Source of the DNA: Perkinsus olseni
Taxonomy: Eukaryota; Perkinsozoa; Perkinsida; Perkinsidae
DNA length: 52,212 nt
NCBI GenBank assembly: GCA_013115135.1
Contig: JABANP010000382.1
Span: forward strand, 1 to 52,212
Reading direction: 5' to 3'
Shown: positions 31,500 through 41,654 of the stretch, piece by piece
How positions within the stretch are numbered: the first letter of the stretch is position 1
Layout: every line of letters begins with the position of its first letter
Notes under the pieces: model-generated
Seen by the model: the letters and a program-made list of their open reading frames with translations, nothing else
Databases searched by the model: none
What the model was told of the DNA's origin: nothing
Made by a program: the position numbers and the translations under genes

Positions 31500-33900
31500 A
31501 TGCCAGCACCACCTAGTTTCGCTCAGTGGATCTCCCAGCATACAGCAGCCACATTAAGGAACTGCGCCTCTGGAACACCACTGGTGGGAGTAGTCGGTAA
31601 CCAGGCCGCTGATGCGGACAGCATTGTCTCGGCTGCGGTGAGTCTGTGCGGCTGCTGCTGCTCACCCGTCACCCTTACACCTTTTGGTTGCCCCTCAGGC
31701 CCTGGCTTTCATCAGGGCGATGAAAAGTGACCGTAGTTATCAACCCTTTGTGCAGTGTGACGAGGAAGACCTGTCTCTAAGGCCAGAGGTGGGTCTTATG
31801 GGTTATCCCTTCTTCAGTGCCCTCCTATACTCGGTGGTCCCCTCAGGTCGGCTTGCTGTGGTCCCGGTTCACCCAGTCGCCCAAAGTAGCCCTGCCCTCC
31901 ACCCGATCAGAGCTGCCCTCAGCGATTAATAGTTGGGTCCTTGTGGACCACAATGAGCTCACCATTGATGCTCCCAACGCCACTGTCGTCGGCATAGTTG
32001 ATCATCATGTTGACGCTGGAAAGTAATTCTCCTATTCTTTTCCCTCACTTAGCTCGGCGCTCATCTATCTACAAGAGTCCCTCTGTCAGCCGCGAGTTTC
32101 TACCGCACCGGTTTAGTAGACACGGGCAGAGGTGGTAGAATTTTCTTCGTCGCTGCCTTGCTATGAGCCAGGATCTTGCACTATCTCGTTGCAGTAGGTG
32201 TAGTTGTAGAACACAACATGAGTAGATTGGGCTCATAGTGAACGAGATAGAGCAGATAGGAAAGCGAAATAGTTGAGAGAATAGTATTCTCAGAATACAG
32301 TGATAATGCGAAGCTAGTATGAGCACAGCTCCATTGTGTTATGTAGACAGTGCAACCGCTTAAAGACCTTCCCAGTTCTTCGACCCGACCGTATCGCTCG
32401 CCAGGCTCATCTGCAATTTCAGGTATCCAGAGCTTGAGGGTGGGGATCGTGTGATAGAGCCCGTTGGGAGCTGCTGTACGCTGGTGGCTCGGGAGTACCT
32501 CAATGGAGCTCCGAAGGAGTTGGACGCCCTCTGTGCGGGATGCTGCTGGGCGTCATATTACTCGACACTGTGAACATGAGCCCCGAGGCTGGCAAGGTAA
32601 GGCGTATCTTAGGTTGAAGCTTGGCCTAGACGAATGATGTTCTACTTTAGGCCACCGCAGTCGACTGGGATGTCGTGGAGCGTCTGTCATCAGTGGTCGG
32701 CTACGACTCGTCCCTTAGAAGAAGTTTGTTTGATGAGTTACAGCAGGCAAAAACCGACCCCAAGATGTGGGAGCAGATGACACCGAGGCAACTGGTGGAC
32801 TACGACTTTAAGTATGACGACCCTTGCCGCGTCACTTAGATTTTCTTTTGCGGTTTCGCGTTTTTGTCGTGTCGATCCAGTGGGCGAACAGGAATGTATC
32901 GGAAGTGCTGCGAAAACAACATAAAACATGCAGAGCAATACTATCCTTTTGCTCCGCGATTTTGGTATTCTCGCATCCATGTGCCCCACGGGGATGAGCG
33001 GGCGATACGACTGTTGCTCGGCTGGTGAGGAATGCTCAGAGCTGGCAGGGAAGGATCATTCGCTGCTGCACTGGGTGGAGTATTGCAAGATGACTTGGGT
33101 GTCCTTGGGCCCATTTGTGCCACGCTTCAACCTTAGATACTTCAACTCAGGCATCGGTGTTGCCATGAGCAGCCTGCTGGTGCCCCTCCGGGAAGTAGCC
33201 TCCAAATGCGTCGACAACATCCGTAGTCGTGGTCATGCTGCTGCCAGGCTTTGGGTGGGGATGGGCCCTGACTGAGTCGATAAGAGGTCCACTTGATAGG
33301 TCCTTATGTCCTGCTACACCAATGAAGCCGGCCACATCTGCCGAGAGCTCCTCGTCTGCGTGAGGGACCCCGAGGAAGACGCCCCTCTGCTGTCCTCTGT
33401 GACGACCTTCTTAGAGAGCAATGAGGTCCTGCAGCTACGGAGAATGGATATTGTAGGTCGGGTTCATCCTTACACTGTAGAGGGCGGCCGAGGGACCCCT
33501 CCTCTCCGCAGGGGTTTCCCAAACCATTGTGCAAACCACTGGAACTAGTATGATGGGTGCTTAAGAAACAAATTTTGAAATCAAGAATCGATTCTGGAAA
33601 CGAAGTTTACGTATAAAAATGGGTGCCAGATTCAAATCTGATCATCAAACTCGAGTTACTGAGCGTGTGGTATGTCTCAGCATACTCAGTGTCACAGTCT
33701 GAACTTCAACTCAGTGTATTTTACCTCTTGTCTGAAGCACGCTCATTTGTAGTTGTTGCAGGACTCTCTCGTCTCCGATTATGTTCCCTCAGGATATCCC
33801 CGGGGCGGTGGCCTACCACCAAGGTAACGTGAAAGCCAGCCGCAAGAAGGTCGCCCCTGCCCTCTGCGAGTTCTTGCAGCACGGTAGTCCACAAAGATGA
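31500..33900 (+). CDS. PPX1/prune-type DHH-DHHA2 phosphoesterase
   Basis: Exons with matching phases: 31500-31637, 31699-31788, 31847-32022, 32423 to about 32600, about 32651-32820. Later exons are less certain, with 33309 to about 33450 and the final 33793-33900. Motifs: VVGNQAADADSIVSA, the first Asp cluster; VLVDHNEL; VVGIVDHHVDAG, the DHH motif that binds Mn; VIEPVGSCCTLVA; and MLLGVILLDTVNMSPEAGK. DHHA2-type sequence includes the HICRELLVCV strand and KASRKKVAPAL at the C-terminus, as in exopolyphosphatase PPX1. The enzyme removes terminal phosphate from polyphosphate, or acts on short-chain or nucleotide substrates. A one-base deletion is inferred at about 32529-32533, between LDAL and CGMLLG. 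Intron 3 (32023-32422, 400 nt) contains the 183-bp dispersed element; introns 1 and 2 are about 60 nt. Confidence 0.85.
32177..32359 (-). mobile_element. 183-bp dispersed element, copy 2, inside a PPX1 intron
   Basis: Exact reverse complement of 1404-1586. It sits in the middle of intron 3 of the PPX1-like gene, in antisense orientation relative to copy 1, and accounts for much of that intron's unusual length. The splice sites flank it at a distance of 63 bp or more, so splicing is probably unaffected. Confidence 0.85.
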
Positions 33901-33914
33901 TGATGATGATGATG
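33896..33914. repeat. (GAT)n microsatellite at the PPX1 stop
   Basis: Six GAT units begin inside the last codons of the PPX1-like gene (TGA stop at 33898-33900) and run into its 3' UTR. Unit gain or loss in this run would not change the protein, because the stop lies at its start. Confidence 0.8.
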
Positions 33915-34107
33915 CAGCCCCTTCCCCCATCCATCGTGTTTAGAGTGTTTCCTTATTCTCTCGCCGGATTGGGTTCGTCAATTCACCAACCCCGCAGCAT
34001 AGCAACGAAGAGCTTCATCTCTCGAAGAGATAGTGAGAGCTTCCGAATGTGGAACTCACGAAGGGAAAGAGCGGCATAATTAGTACAGTTGTTGTTGTCC
34101 CTTCCCG

Positions 34108-37100
34108 ATGCTAGCCTGGCTGGGCATACAGGACGCTGAGGAGGTCGACAGCGTTGACCCTCCTCAAACTCCCCATCCTCAAGGGACCTCGGGTGCGGCT
34201 GGTGTTGGCCGTGAGAATGGCGAGTCGGCGCCTGAGTCTCCGAGTCGGTTCTCCCAAGGGCATCTCGCCGACGATGAGCGTCCTCTCTCGGATGACGACG
34301 GCAGCGCTTCCTCCTGGACCATGTCCAGCGATGAGGTGGTCGATGGTCCGGGGGAGGCCGAGCCTGACGAGGACCCACCAAGGCGTAGTGTTGTGCCACC
34401 ACTGAGACTCGACAAGCTGCCAGCCTTCGAACCGGAGCAGCCCTCCCCAACGCCGACTCCCGATGCCGGGGTTTTCGGTGGCCTCGCTGATACTGTCGTC
34501 GGCTGGTTCAACACCCAGGGGGATGAGACCCTGCGGGAGGAGTCTGGTAGGAGCCGTTTATCAGAAGGGGAGAGTGACGATGAAGGGCCGGGGCCGACGA
34601 ACCTCCCGGGTGTCGGAGCAGCCGCCGTCAGTGGACCGGAGGAAGGTGTTGTTGCCAGCTCTCTCGATGGTGGTCCTGAGGGAGGGCAGCACTCTGAAGG
34701 AGCCCACTCGGCTGGGGAAGGTGAGCGGTATATTGGGGAGGAGAGGAGGGCTGTTGTGGAGGAGGTACCGTACAGTGAGGAGGATGAGGGGGAGGCTATT
34801 GTGGAGGAGGGACCGTACGGTGAGGAGGAGGAGGAGGCTGTTGTTGAGGTACCTTACATTGGGGAAGAGCCTGTCAGCTTTATCACCGACGATGAGGCTT
34901 CCGAGCCCAACCAGCGTGCAGAGAGCCCGCTGGCAGACTCCGCCGCCGAAGCCGAGCTACCCTCCATGACTCACAGTGAGGGCGAGCTGTATGACTCTGA
35001 TGGGTCTCAAACTCCTTCGGGAACTACCATGATCGAGTGGGCCCCTCCGAGCCTCGCGTCGGTGGGGGCGGCCGCTCGCGAATCCTTACAGCGGTTATCG
35101 GTGATGATGACGGGAGAAGGAGGGCCGACCTTCTCAGAAAGCGTCAGCTGGACTGAGTCATCACAAGGCGTTGAGGACGGGGAGGTCTCGGGTCGCTCAG
35201 AAGCGACGGGCTTCCAGACGGACGGGGAGAAGGAAGATGAACAGCAGCAGGCCGGTCTTCAAGCCGAGCCCACAGTTCTCGAGGCGCACGGGCCTGTGAT
35301 GGTGCTGGCCCGGCAGTCAGGCTCGGTCGTCTTCGATACGGTCGGGTTAGGGCAGCTAGTAGTAGAAGCGCTCCACCGTGAGGACGACCAGCTGTCCTCC
35401 TCTCCGATATCCTCAGAGGCCATGGACCATGAAGATGCCTTCGAGAATGTTACAGCAGTCGCGACTCGCCAGGAGGACCCCCAGACTGCAGCAGCGACGA
35501 GCAGTTCCGAGGAGATCATCGGGGCTACTGTCGGAGTAGCGGAGAGCAGCCAGGAGTACACAAAAGGGGAGGGCGAGGTTGGGGAGGAGGAGGAGGAGAT
35601 CGAGCCCTTGTCGACAGAGCTACAGTCGACCACGGTTGGAGCAGCAGTGGACCCAGACGCCCCAACAGCAGGGTATGGCAGCATCACACAGCCCGAGGAA
35701 GGCCTCACCGAGGGAACGGCAACGATGCCGTTGATGGGGACTGCCTTCGGTGGTGACGGGCAGGAGTCAGAGGGGGGAGAGTCCACTGTGGTTGCTGCCG
35801 GGGCCCTCGCCGAACAACAGATGAGCAACCCCGAACCCGCTGCTGCGCTAGATGATGCTCTTAGTGCGAGTCTCCATTGGTCAGGGCCCTTGGATGGTGA
35901 TCAGGAGGAGGGCGTGGAGGAACGGGTCGTAGAGGCTGTCATGTACAGTGAAGCGATACTACTCGACGAGGGTCAAGAGGAGGGCGTTAACGAGATCGAG
36001 TCGGACAGCGTACTGGAAGCTGGAGAGCTACAGACGGCGGTGACCGCCTCGTCTCCTACCGCGATGGAAGAGCTTGACCATGCGCCGAGCAGGCAGTCAA
36101 TGCCGCTCTCGACCCGACTTAGCGATTCTCCGAGGCTTGTGAGTGAACAAGCCCGTCTTAATTCTGTAGATCCGGACATCGAAGGGCATCGCCTGGATGC
36201 ACCGTCCTCTCCTGGTGAGCTCGAGGAGGCGATCGACCGCAGCCGACTGACCACCGAGGCGGACCGACCTGTAGAGAGCCTCTTGCCCGATGATGAGATG
36301 AGGGTGGCAGCTGGCAACCTCAGCTCCAGAGGGGAAGAGTGTAGCTCGAAATCTGAGAGGTCTTTGGTAGACAGGGACGATCGAATAAGAGGCAGTGGTG
36401 ATGTTGAAGCTGACGTGGATAGGTTCGAGGGGATCTCCATTCCACCTAGCGCTACAGAGGAAGAAGTGGCAGACGCAGGAGTAGGCTGCCAAGGTCGCAG
36501 GGGGAGCACAGAGAAGCTCCGAGAGTCCGTGCTGGACACTGTGTACTCTCGCTACGCCAACAACAACGCTGCTGGTATGACGGCTATTACAACACTCTCT
36601 GACTTTTGTCCGAACATTCGAAGTGCTGCCGAGTTCGACCCCGATGAGTACGTGAGGAGGATAGAGGATGGTCCCGGGCCCAGCCCAGCGGAGAGACGGC
36701 TGATAAGACACGCCTTCCTCAGCGGTTTCGACGATGCCCTTCTCGCTGTGGAAAGGGGCGAGTTGTTGGAAAACACCGACCGAGTCCGAGAGGAACCATC
36801 AGCTGCCTACGTGGACCTCCACCCGCAGACGAGCGCTCCTTTGCACGATGCCGCACGGAGGCCGCCAACGCCACACAAAAGCACAGAGGGAGTCCCACTG
36901 CTGACTTCGCTGTTGAGTCGCATCAGCGATACAACAGAATCAGAACTGTCCTTCCAACTCGACGATGCCCCTGTATGCTCTTCCGAGAAGCACGACAAGG
37001 GCCTGGCTATAGGCGATTCAAACTCACCCAGTCGACCTGTCACTGATCAACATCTCCCAGCATCCACTATCAGGGACCCAAGTAGGGAAGCGACCACCGT

Positions 37101-37191
37101 GCTGCACCCACACTTACCTCTCTCAGGTTCACGCGTCGCCCTCAAGAGTTCCTTTTCTGGACGTTCCCGTAACGATTCCTCTGAGCCGTAG
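34108..37191 (+). CDS. 1027-residue acidic, low-complexity protein, function unknown
   Basis: Single uninterrupted frame of 3.08 kb without introns, starting at the ATG at 34108 about 210 bp after the PPX1-like gene. The composition is dominated by Glu, Asp, Ser, Gly, Pro and Ala with very few aromatic residues, so most of it should be disordered. Residues about 211-255 are three imperfect repeats around an EVPYxxEE or EGPYxxEE core, encoded by a matching DNA repeat at about 34740-34870. A more ordinary segment at about 815-890 (ITTLSDFCPNIRSAAEFDPD, then a helix-like ERRLIRHAFLSGFDDALLAV) is the only part that looks folded. I recognise no family. A scrambled, decayed copy of its 3' end lies at 39283-39350. 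The intact length, compared with its indel-containing neighbours, argues for selection on the frame. Confidence 0.75.
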   Translation: MLAWLGIQDAEEVDSVDPPQTPHPQGTSGAAGVGRENGESAPESPSRFSQGHLADDERPLSDDDGSASSWTMSSDEVVDGPGEAEPDEDPPRRSVVPPLRLDKLPAFEPEQPSPTPTPDAGVFGGLADTVVGWFNTQGDETLREESGRSRLSEGESDDEGPGPTNLPGVGAAAVSGPEEGVVASSLDGGPEGGQHSEGAHSAGEGERYIGEERRAVVEEVPYSEEDEGEAIVEEGPYGEEEEEAVVEVPYIGEEPVSFITDDEASEPNQRAESPLADSAAEAELPSMTHSEGELYDSDGSQTPSGTTMIEWAPPSLASVGAAARESLQRLSVMMTGEGGPTFSESVSWTESSQGVEDGEVSGRSEATGFQTDGEKEDEQQQAGLQAEPTVLEAHGPVMVLARQSGSVVFDTVGLGQLVVEALHREDDQLSSSPISSEAMDHEDAFENVTAVATRQEDPQTAAATSSSEEIIGATVGVAESSQEYTKGEGEVGEEEEEIEPLSTELQSTTVGAAVDPDAPTAGYGSITQPEEGLTEGTATMPLMGTAFGGDGQESEGGESTVVAAGALAEQQMSNPEPAAALDDALSASLHWSGPLDGDQEEGVEERVVEAVMYSEAILLDEGQEEGVNEIESDSVLEAGELQTAVTASSPTAMEELDHAPSRQSMPLSTRLSDSPRLVSEQARLNSVDPDIEGHRLDAPSSPGELEEAIDRSRLTTEADRPVESLLPDDEMRVAAGNLSSRGEECSSKSERSLVDRDDRIRGSGDVEADVDRFEGISIPPSATEEEVADAGVGCQGRRGSTEKLRESVLDTVYSRYANNNAAGMTAITTLSDFCPNIRSAAEFDPDEYVRRIEDGPGPSPAERRLIRHAFLSGFDDALLAVERGELLENTDRVREEPSAAYVDLHPQTSAPLHDAARRPPTPHKSTEGVPLLTSLLSRISDTTESELSFQLDDAPVCSSEKHDKGLAIGDSNSPSRPVTDQHLPASTIRDPSREATTVLHPHLPLSGSRVALKSSFSGRSRNDSSEP

Positions 37192-37234
37192 GAAGTTCAG
37201 TAATGGAAGGCCTCGTCATCATAAATCACGTATT

Positions 37235-37910
37235 CGCTGTCTATAGCATTTACCAAGCCCTCCGGGTTGTGTTTTCCCAGTAAGCGGGTGAAAGTACGCA
37301 TATCCCAGAACAAGAGTTCTTTAAAGGGGCGGCAGCTCGAGAACTGCGTCTCTGAATGATATTAAAGCTATGCTGTGACTGGGTCTGCTTGAGGAGCTCC
37401 CCTGGGTCAACGGATACGCCCTAGCGTTGTCACTGGGAATGTCGCGTCTTGAGAGCGAGGAAGCACGTAATTCACACTTGCTTGTGTGCTCCATCATTTC
37501 TTGGACGAGAACTACTCGACTGTACGTAACTCGTGCACACCATGTGGAGCGTACAAGGCCGGAGAGAGGCGTTTTGGGGCGCATAAAACGTCTCTCGAGG
37601 CCGCAGTGGCTCTGCGAAGAATAGCATGGCCGGTGCAGCAAGGCGATTTTGAGGGACAGATCTCTAGCAGAGGCACTCGAGTTTTCATCTCCTCGACGCG
37701 AAGGCTTACCAGACTGGACCCTCCTATGGAGGCTTGACGCTGTTGATGGATTATTCCTGTCCCTATGATTTTCTGGTGTCTTTGTAACAAGGAGAGTGCT
37801 TGGCGGCCCTAGCGTCGATAAGGTAAGGCCGCGACCAAAGTTTCAATAAGGAGAGTCGGATACAACAGCACCTCCCATAAGTTAAGCCTCCCGGAACTGA
37901 GCGCAGCGAC
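37235..37910 (+). repeat. Downstream block of the acidic gene, duplicated at 39350-39850
   Basis: The 'cgctgtctatagcatttacca' start and several following blocks recur at 39357 onward. Divergence is high but colinear. No coding potential is conserved between the two copies. Confidence 0.65.
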
Positions 37911-37951
37911 ATTGAGGTCACCAGAAAGAGCCGAATCTGATAGCGAAGGTA
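37881..37951 (+). repeat. Dispersed 70-bp repeat, copy 1 of 4
   Basis: A 'gttaagcc...cggaactgaacgcag...cattgaggtc...gaaagagc...gatagc...ggtatt' pattern is shared with about 39776-39841, 41246-41322 and 42488-42560. Copies 3 and 4 lie between members of the secreted family, so it is probably part of the duplicated unit. Confidence 0.7.
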
Positions 37952-38499
37952 TTGAAGCAGCTCGCCGACATCGAATAAGTGAATGATACGGTAAAATAGA
38001 GAATCAACGACGGCCCCGGTTAATAGTCATCGCGGATCTGGTTCAATCGAACTGAATATCATACTCAACGAAGTGTTGAGCCACAGTTTGACGGGGGATG
38101 ACGTCACCAAGGGCACTCGCAGATGCAGATATCAAGGGTATCCTTTGACACGATGCAACGACACTGAGGCTCGCACCGTGGAACGCACGCCCAATCCTCA
38201 CATTCTGGGCCACTGCTGAGGGCACGAGGGAGCCCGAAGAGCTGAACTTCGTCAGATAACACCAGCCACCAGAGAGAGCCAATTAAAATTAGATAGGTTA
38301 GACCCATGCTCAAAATCACCTGCTCTCAAATGATTTCGCTAAGCCTCCCGCGCACTCGAACCAAAGTGAACACGGGAAGTCCATGTGCACTATATGTTAT
38401 GGTCTATAACTCAGTGCAGTGTGGCGATGTGACACGTGGTTCAAAGAAAGATGAGACCAGACTCGAGAAGCGTTCCGAATCAGCCGAAACTGATCTCGT

Positions 38500-39280
38500 T
38501 GCGGATTCAGGATGAACGTATGCTCAATAGAATGCCAGGGAACGCACGCGTTCGCTAAGACGAACGTACGTACGGCTAGCGAAGGCGCACCAAGATCAAT
38601 GTCACTGTTGCGGTGTCTCTTGGCTCAAGATCTAGCTACACTCAGCAGCTGAGCCGCTAGCGGCGCAACATAAGTTCAGGAGGAGCTGTGTTGAGATGGA
38701 GCTCGCTTCAACCGGCCATACGCGTAGTCATATACAGTAAGCAGACCACAGCGTAATAGAGACCTTGGGACTCAGTACAAGGTGGCTATATTGTACTGGG
38801 CTCGAGGAGGGGTGAAACACGTGTTCGCTAGAACGAACATACGTACAGCGAGCAGAGGCGCACGAAGAGCAAGATTGGGAGTTGTTGTGACACGGCTCGT
38901 TGCCCGCTTGTGGGGGTACGGGGACTCATTGACTTCAACTCAACATGAGAGGAGTTGTTGCGGGCGGTGAGCCAAGGCGAGGGCAGACGGCGATAGGCCG
39001 ATTAGCTATGTGACGGTCGCGCGCTAACTACAAAGCTGGGATTACCGGAAGGCGTGATCGATGACGGGCTCTCGAGCAGCCCAACATCACCTTGGGATTG
39101 AGGTATTCGTCATATTTGAGCGATAGTGCCGAAATTGAAAGAAGGTCGGAGGACCCGTGAGCGACGTGAGTATCACAAGGTATGACCGAATTGCACGAGT
39201 AAGAATTGGGCCGAGCGAATTGCTATTCCACTGAGCGTTTCAGAGAAGGAAGTGACTTCCTGGAAGCCAGCGAGGTAGCA
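38500..39280. other. Intergenic, with a degenerate internal duplication
   Basis: 38540-38605 and 38815-38880 are related ('gttcgctaagacgaacgtacgtac' type followed by 'gaggcgcac-aaga-caa'). No gene is supported. Confidence 0.5.
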
Positions 39281-39282
39281 GT

Positions 39283-39850
39283 GGACAGTCAAGGTCGGAG
39301 GGGGAGCGCCGAGACTCCGTACTAGACACTATGATTTCGCTACCCGACAACGCAATCGCTGTCTATAGCATTTACCACGTCCTTCTGGGTTCTGTTACTC
39401 ATAGACGGGTCGAAGTACTCAGAACAGGGAATAAAACTTCTTCGAAGGGACGGCAGACGAGGGGCCTACTTGTGACCTGCGTCTCGGGCGATACGCGGGC
39501 TCGACACCGTCCTCAGGGTGATATCGAAGCTCTGCTGTGACAGAGTCCACTTGAGGGTAGTCGTCCTATGTCGTCGACTACGTCCTAGTTTCGTAAATGG
39601 GTTTTTAACGCTGCGTGTTGAGCGCGAGGGGCGCGTAATCGATGCATGAGTGGTTGCGTGGGCCCCTACTGCTGGTGCAAAAACAACTCCACTACGTCGG
39701 GCACACCGTATGAATCAAGTAAATGCGAGGCCGCAGAGAATCCTTCCGAGCTGGAAACAACACCACTCCCACTAAGTTAAGCCGCCCGGAACTGAACGCA
39801 GTGACATTGAGGTCTACAGAAAGAACCGATAGCAATGGTATTCGGATTCA
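39283..39850 (+). pseudogene. Decayed partial duplication of the acidic gene's 3' end and flank
   Basis: 39283-39335 resembles 36490-36550 of the acidic gene ('aaggtcggagggggagc...ccgtactagacact'). The sequence then jumps to the equivalent of 37240, so about 690 bp of the source is missing. The frame is not kept. It ends in a copy of the 70-bp dispersed repeat at 39776-39841. Confidence 0.6.
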
Positions 39851-40261
39851 CCAAATCCGGCTCATTTCATGGTCGAGTATAATCCTGAACTGACTGGGAC
39901 TAGATGAACCAATAAGAACGACCCGAGGGAGAAAAATACGCTAGTGTGAGAACGTGTCGAGCGCGCTTTTTGTGAGCCACCATGCAAGTCCAAGGATCAT
40001 CCGACACATCCATATTCAGAGCTAGATTGAAGCTCCACCCCGAAGCTCGATGGAGAATATTCTCCCCATCAACCTCTGACTACAAAGGTATGAGCATCGA
40101 TGGCGGGAAGACGGAGAAGACGCTGTTTTATGTCGCCATCGAGCCCAAAAGGCAGACCTGTGCTCTTACACACACTCACACGCTGCTCTTACACTCGCGG
40201 TAGACAACGAATCGGTCAAGTGGCCAACGCGTACACGACAACTAGTCGTTTGATCATGAAG

Positions 40262-40783
40262 CTAAACCAACTGACGAGCGGTTGCTCCTGATGTAACGAC
40301 GAAGCACACGTCGATAGAACGGTCACTCTGGCCTCTCGGGACACCCAGAAATCCGCGCGTCATAGCGACGAAAATACCCGTCATAATTTTCTTGTTGCAG
40401 TAGCCTCCTGAGTACTCTATCAGGGCCTTGCAAGCATCTTGAAGAGTGAGAGCCCACCAATCCGGCACTATTCGGGATTGGAAAGCCTTAAACCCACAGC
40501 CGTAGCTCGGTTTGGGCAAGCTGGTGTTGGACTTCCTGTAGAACGTGATGTTAACTTCGGGGGTGTTTACGACTTCAACCGTGCCAATTTTATCGGACGT
40601 AAAAGAATATTTCCCGGCAAACGGATACTGCTCTGGCCAACGGCGGTAGGAAGTGTCGAGGGGTACAGCGGACACGTTATGATTGGAACGATAAGGAGGA
40701 GGAGTCTCGGGAGCTGCTCCACTGAGAACAGCGAGCTGGAGGATGTTGACGAGCGGTGTGCCGGGTACCATTGTAGGCAACAA
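40262..40783 (-). CDS. Secreted protein of a local family, member S1
   Basis: 173 codons without introns on the minus strand. The N-terminus after the ATG at 40783 is a signal-peptide type segment (VNILQLAVLSGAAPE), with cleavage likely around residues 22-25. The mature part has the family core: a YPFAGKYS strand, a TIRVE-like strand (here TVEVV), NITFYRKSNTSLPKPSYGCGF, then LTLQDACKALIEYSGGYCNKK. The paired Cys in YGCGF and QDACKAL are conserved in all members. The fold looks beta-rich and small. Function unknown; a secreted or surface-associated product is likely. Confidence 0.75.
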   Translation of the reverse strand: MLPTMVPGTPLVNILQLAVLSGAAPETPPPYRSNHNVSAVPLDTSYRRWPEQYPFAGKYSFTSDKIGTVEVVNTPEVNITFYRKSNTSLPKPSYGCGFKAFQSRIVPDWWALTLQDACKALIEYSGGYCNKKIMTGIFVAMTRGFLGVPRGQSDRSIDVCFVVTSGATARQLV

Positions 40784-41654
40784 GCTGAGAGCTTATCGTA
40801 CATTACAATGGCATTCGAGAATATGATACCCTAATATTTAAAGTCAGAAAAAAGGACCCTATAGTTTGACAATTTCTGACCAGAACTTCTAACGTCAACT
40901 GCTAACACCATGACTCACGAGCGTGACGAGTTGGCGAACGTTCTGTCTGTACGTGACGTGAAGCACATCACATCACTCCCCGAGGCTAGCCCATTAATCT
41001 TGTTCATTGCTTCCGGCATCAATCGTACCCATGTCACGTTCGTCAGTCGGGGACATCGGGAACGTCGGAATGTCGGCGACAACACACCACTTAATCCACA
41101 CACGAAGGGGTGAAGGATTGTATAATCCATCACCGCTGGCGCAAGAACTACTAGCCAACTCGTGCATACCATTCGGATGGAATAGCAATAACGGAAAGAG
41201 AGCAGCTCGAGGGTCTTTTCGAGTAGGGGACAATAGTACTCCCAACGAGTTGAGACGCCCGGAACTGAACGCAGCGCCATTGAGGTCTCCAGAAAGAGCC
41301 AAGTCTGATAGCTATGGTATTGAAAAACGCCATTAATAAATATAATCCGACTTTGCTGTAGCACTTGGACTGAATAATTCTGACACAATTCTATAACAAA
41401 ATAGCGGTCAAGACCTCACTCCACGCCGAAACTTCAAGAAAGATAATCTCATCATCAACCTCATACAACAAGGTTATGAGCATCAACGGCGGAAGGGCGA
41501 GAAGGGACTGTTTTATACGGCTCCGGAACCCGGGAGACAGACCTACATTCGCATACACTATGGATTGGTCGAGTGGCGAATGCATGCGCGACCACTTGTA
41601 GTTTTACTCTGCAATACCGCGTCCTGCTACAACACACGAATGAGCAGTTGTTCC

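Noticed and set aside
35259..36711. Three long minus-strand frames of about 188-204 codons
   Set aside because: Antisense shadows of the acidic Glu/Ser-rich gene. Their Ser- and Pro-rich composition follows from complementing its codons.
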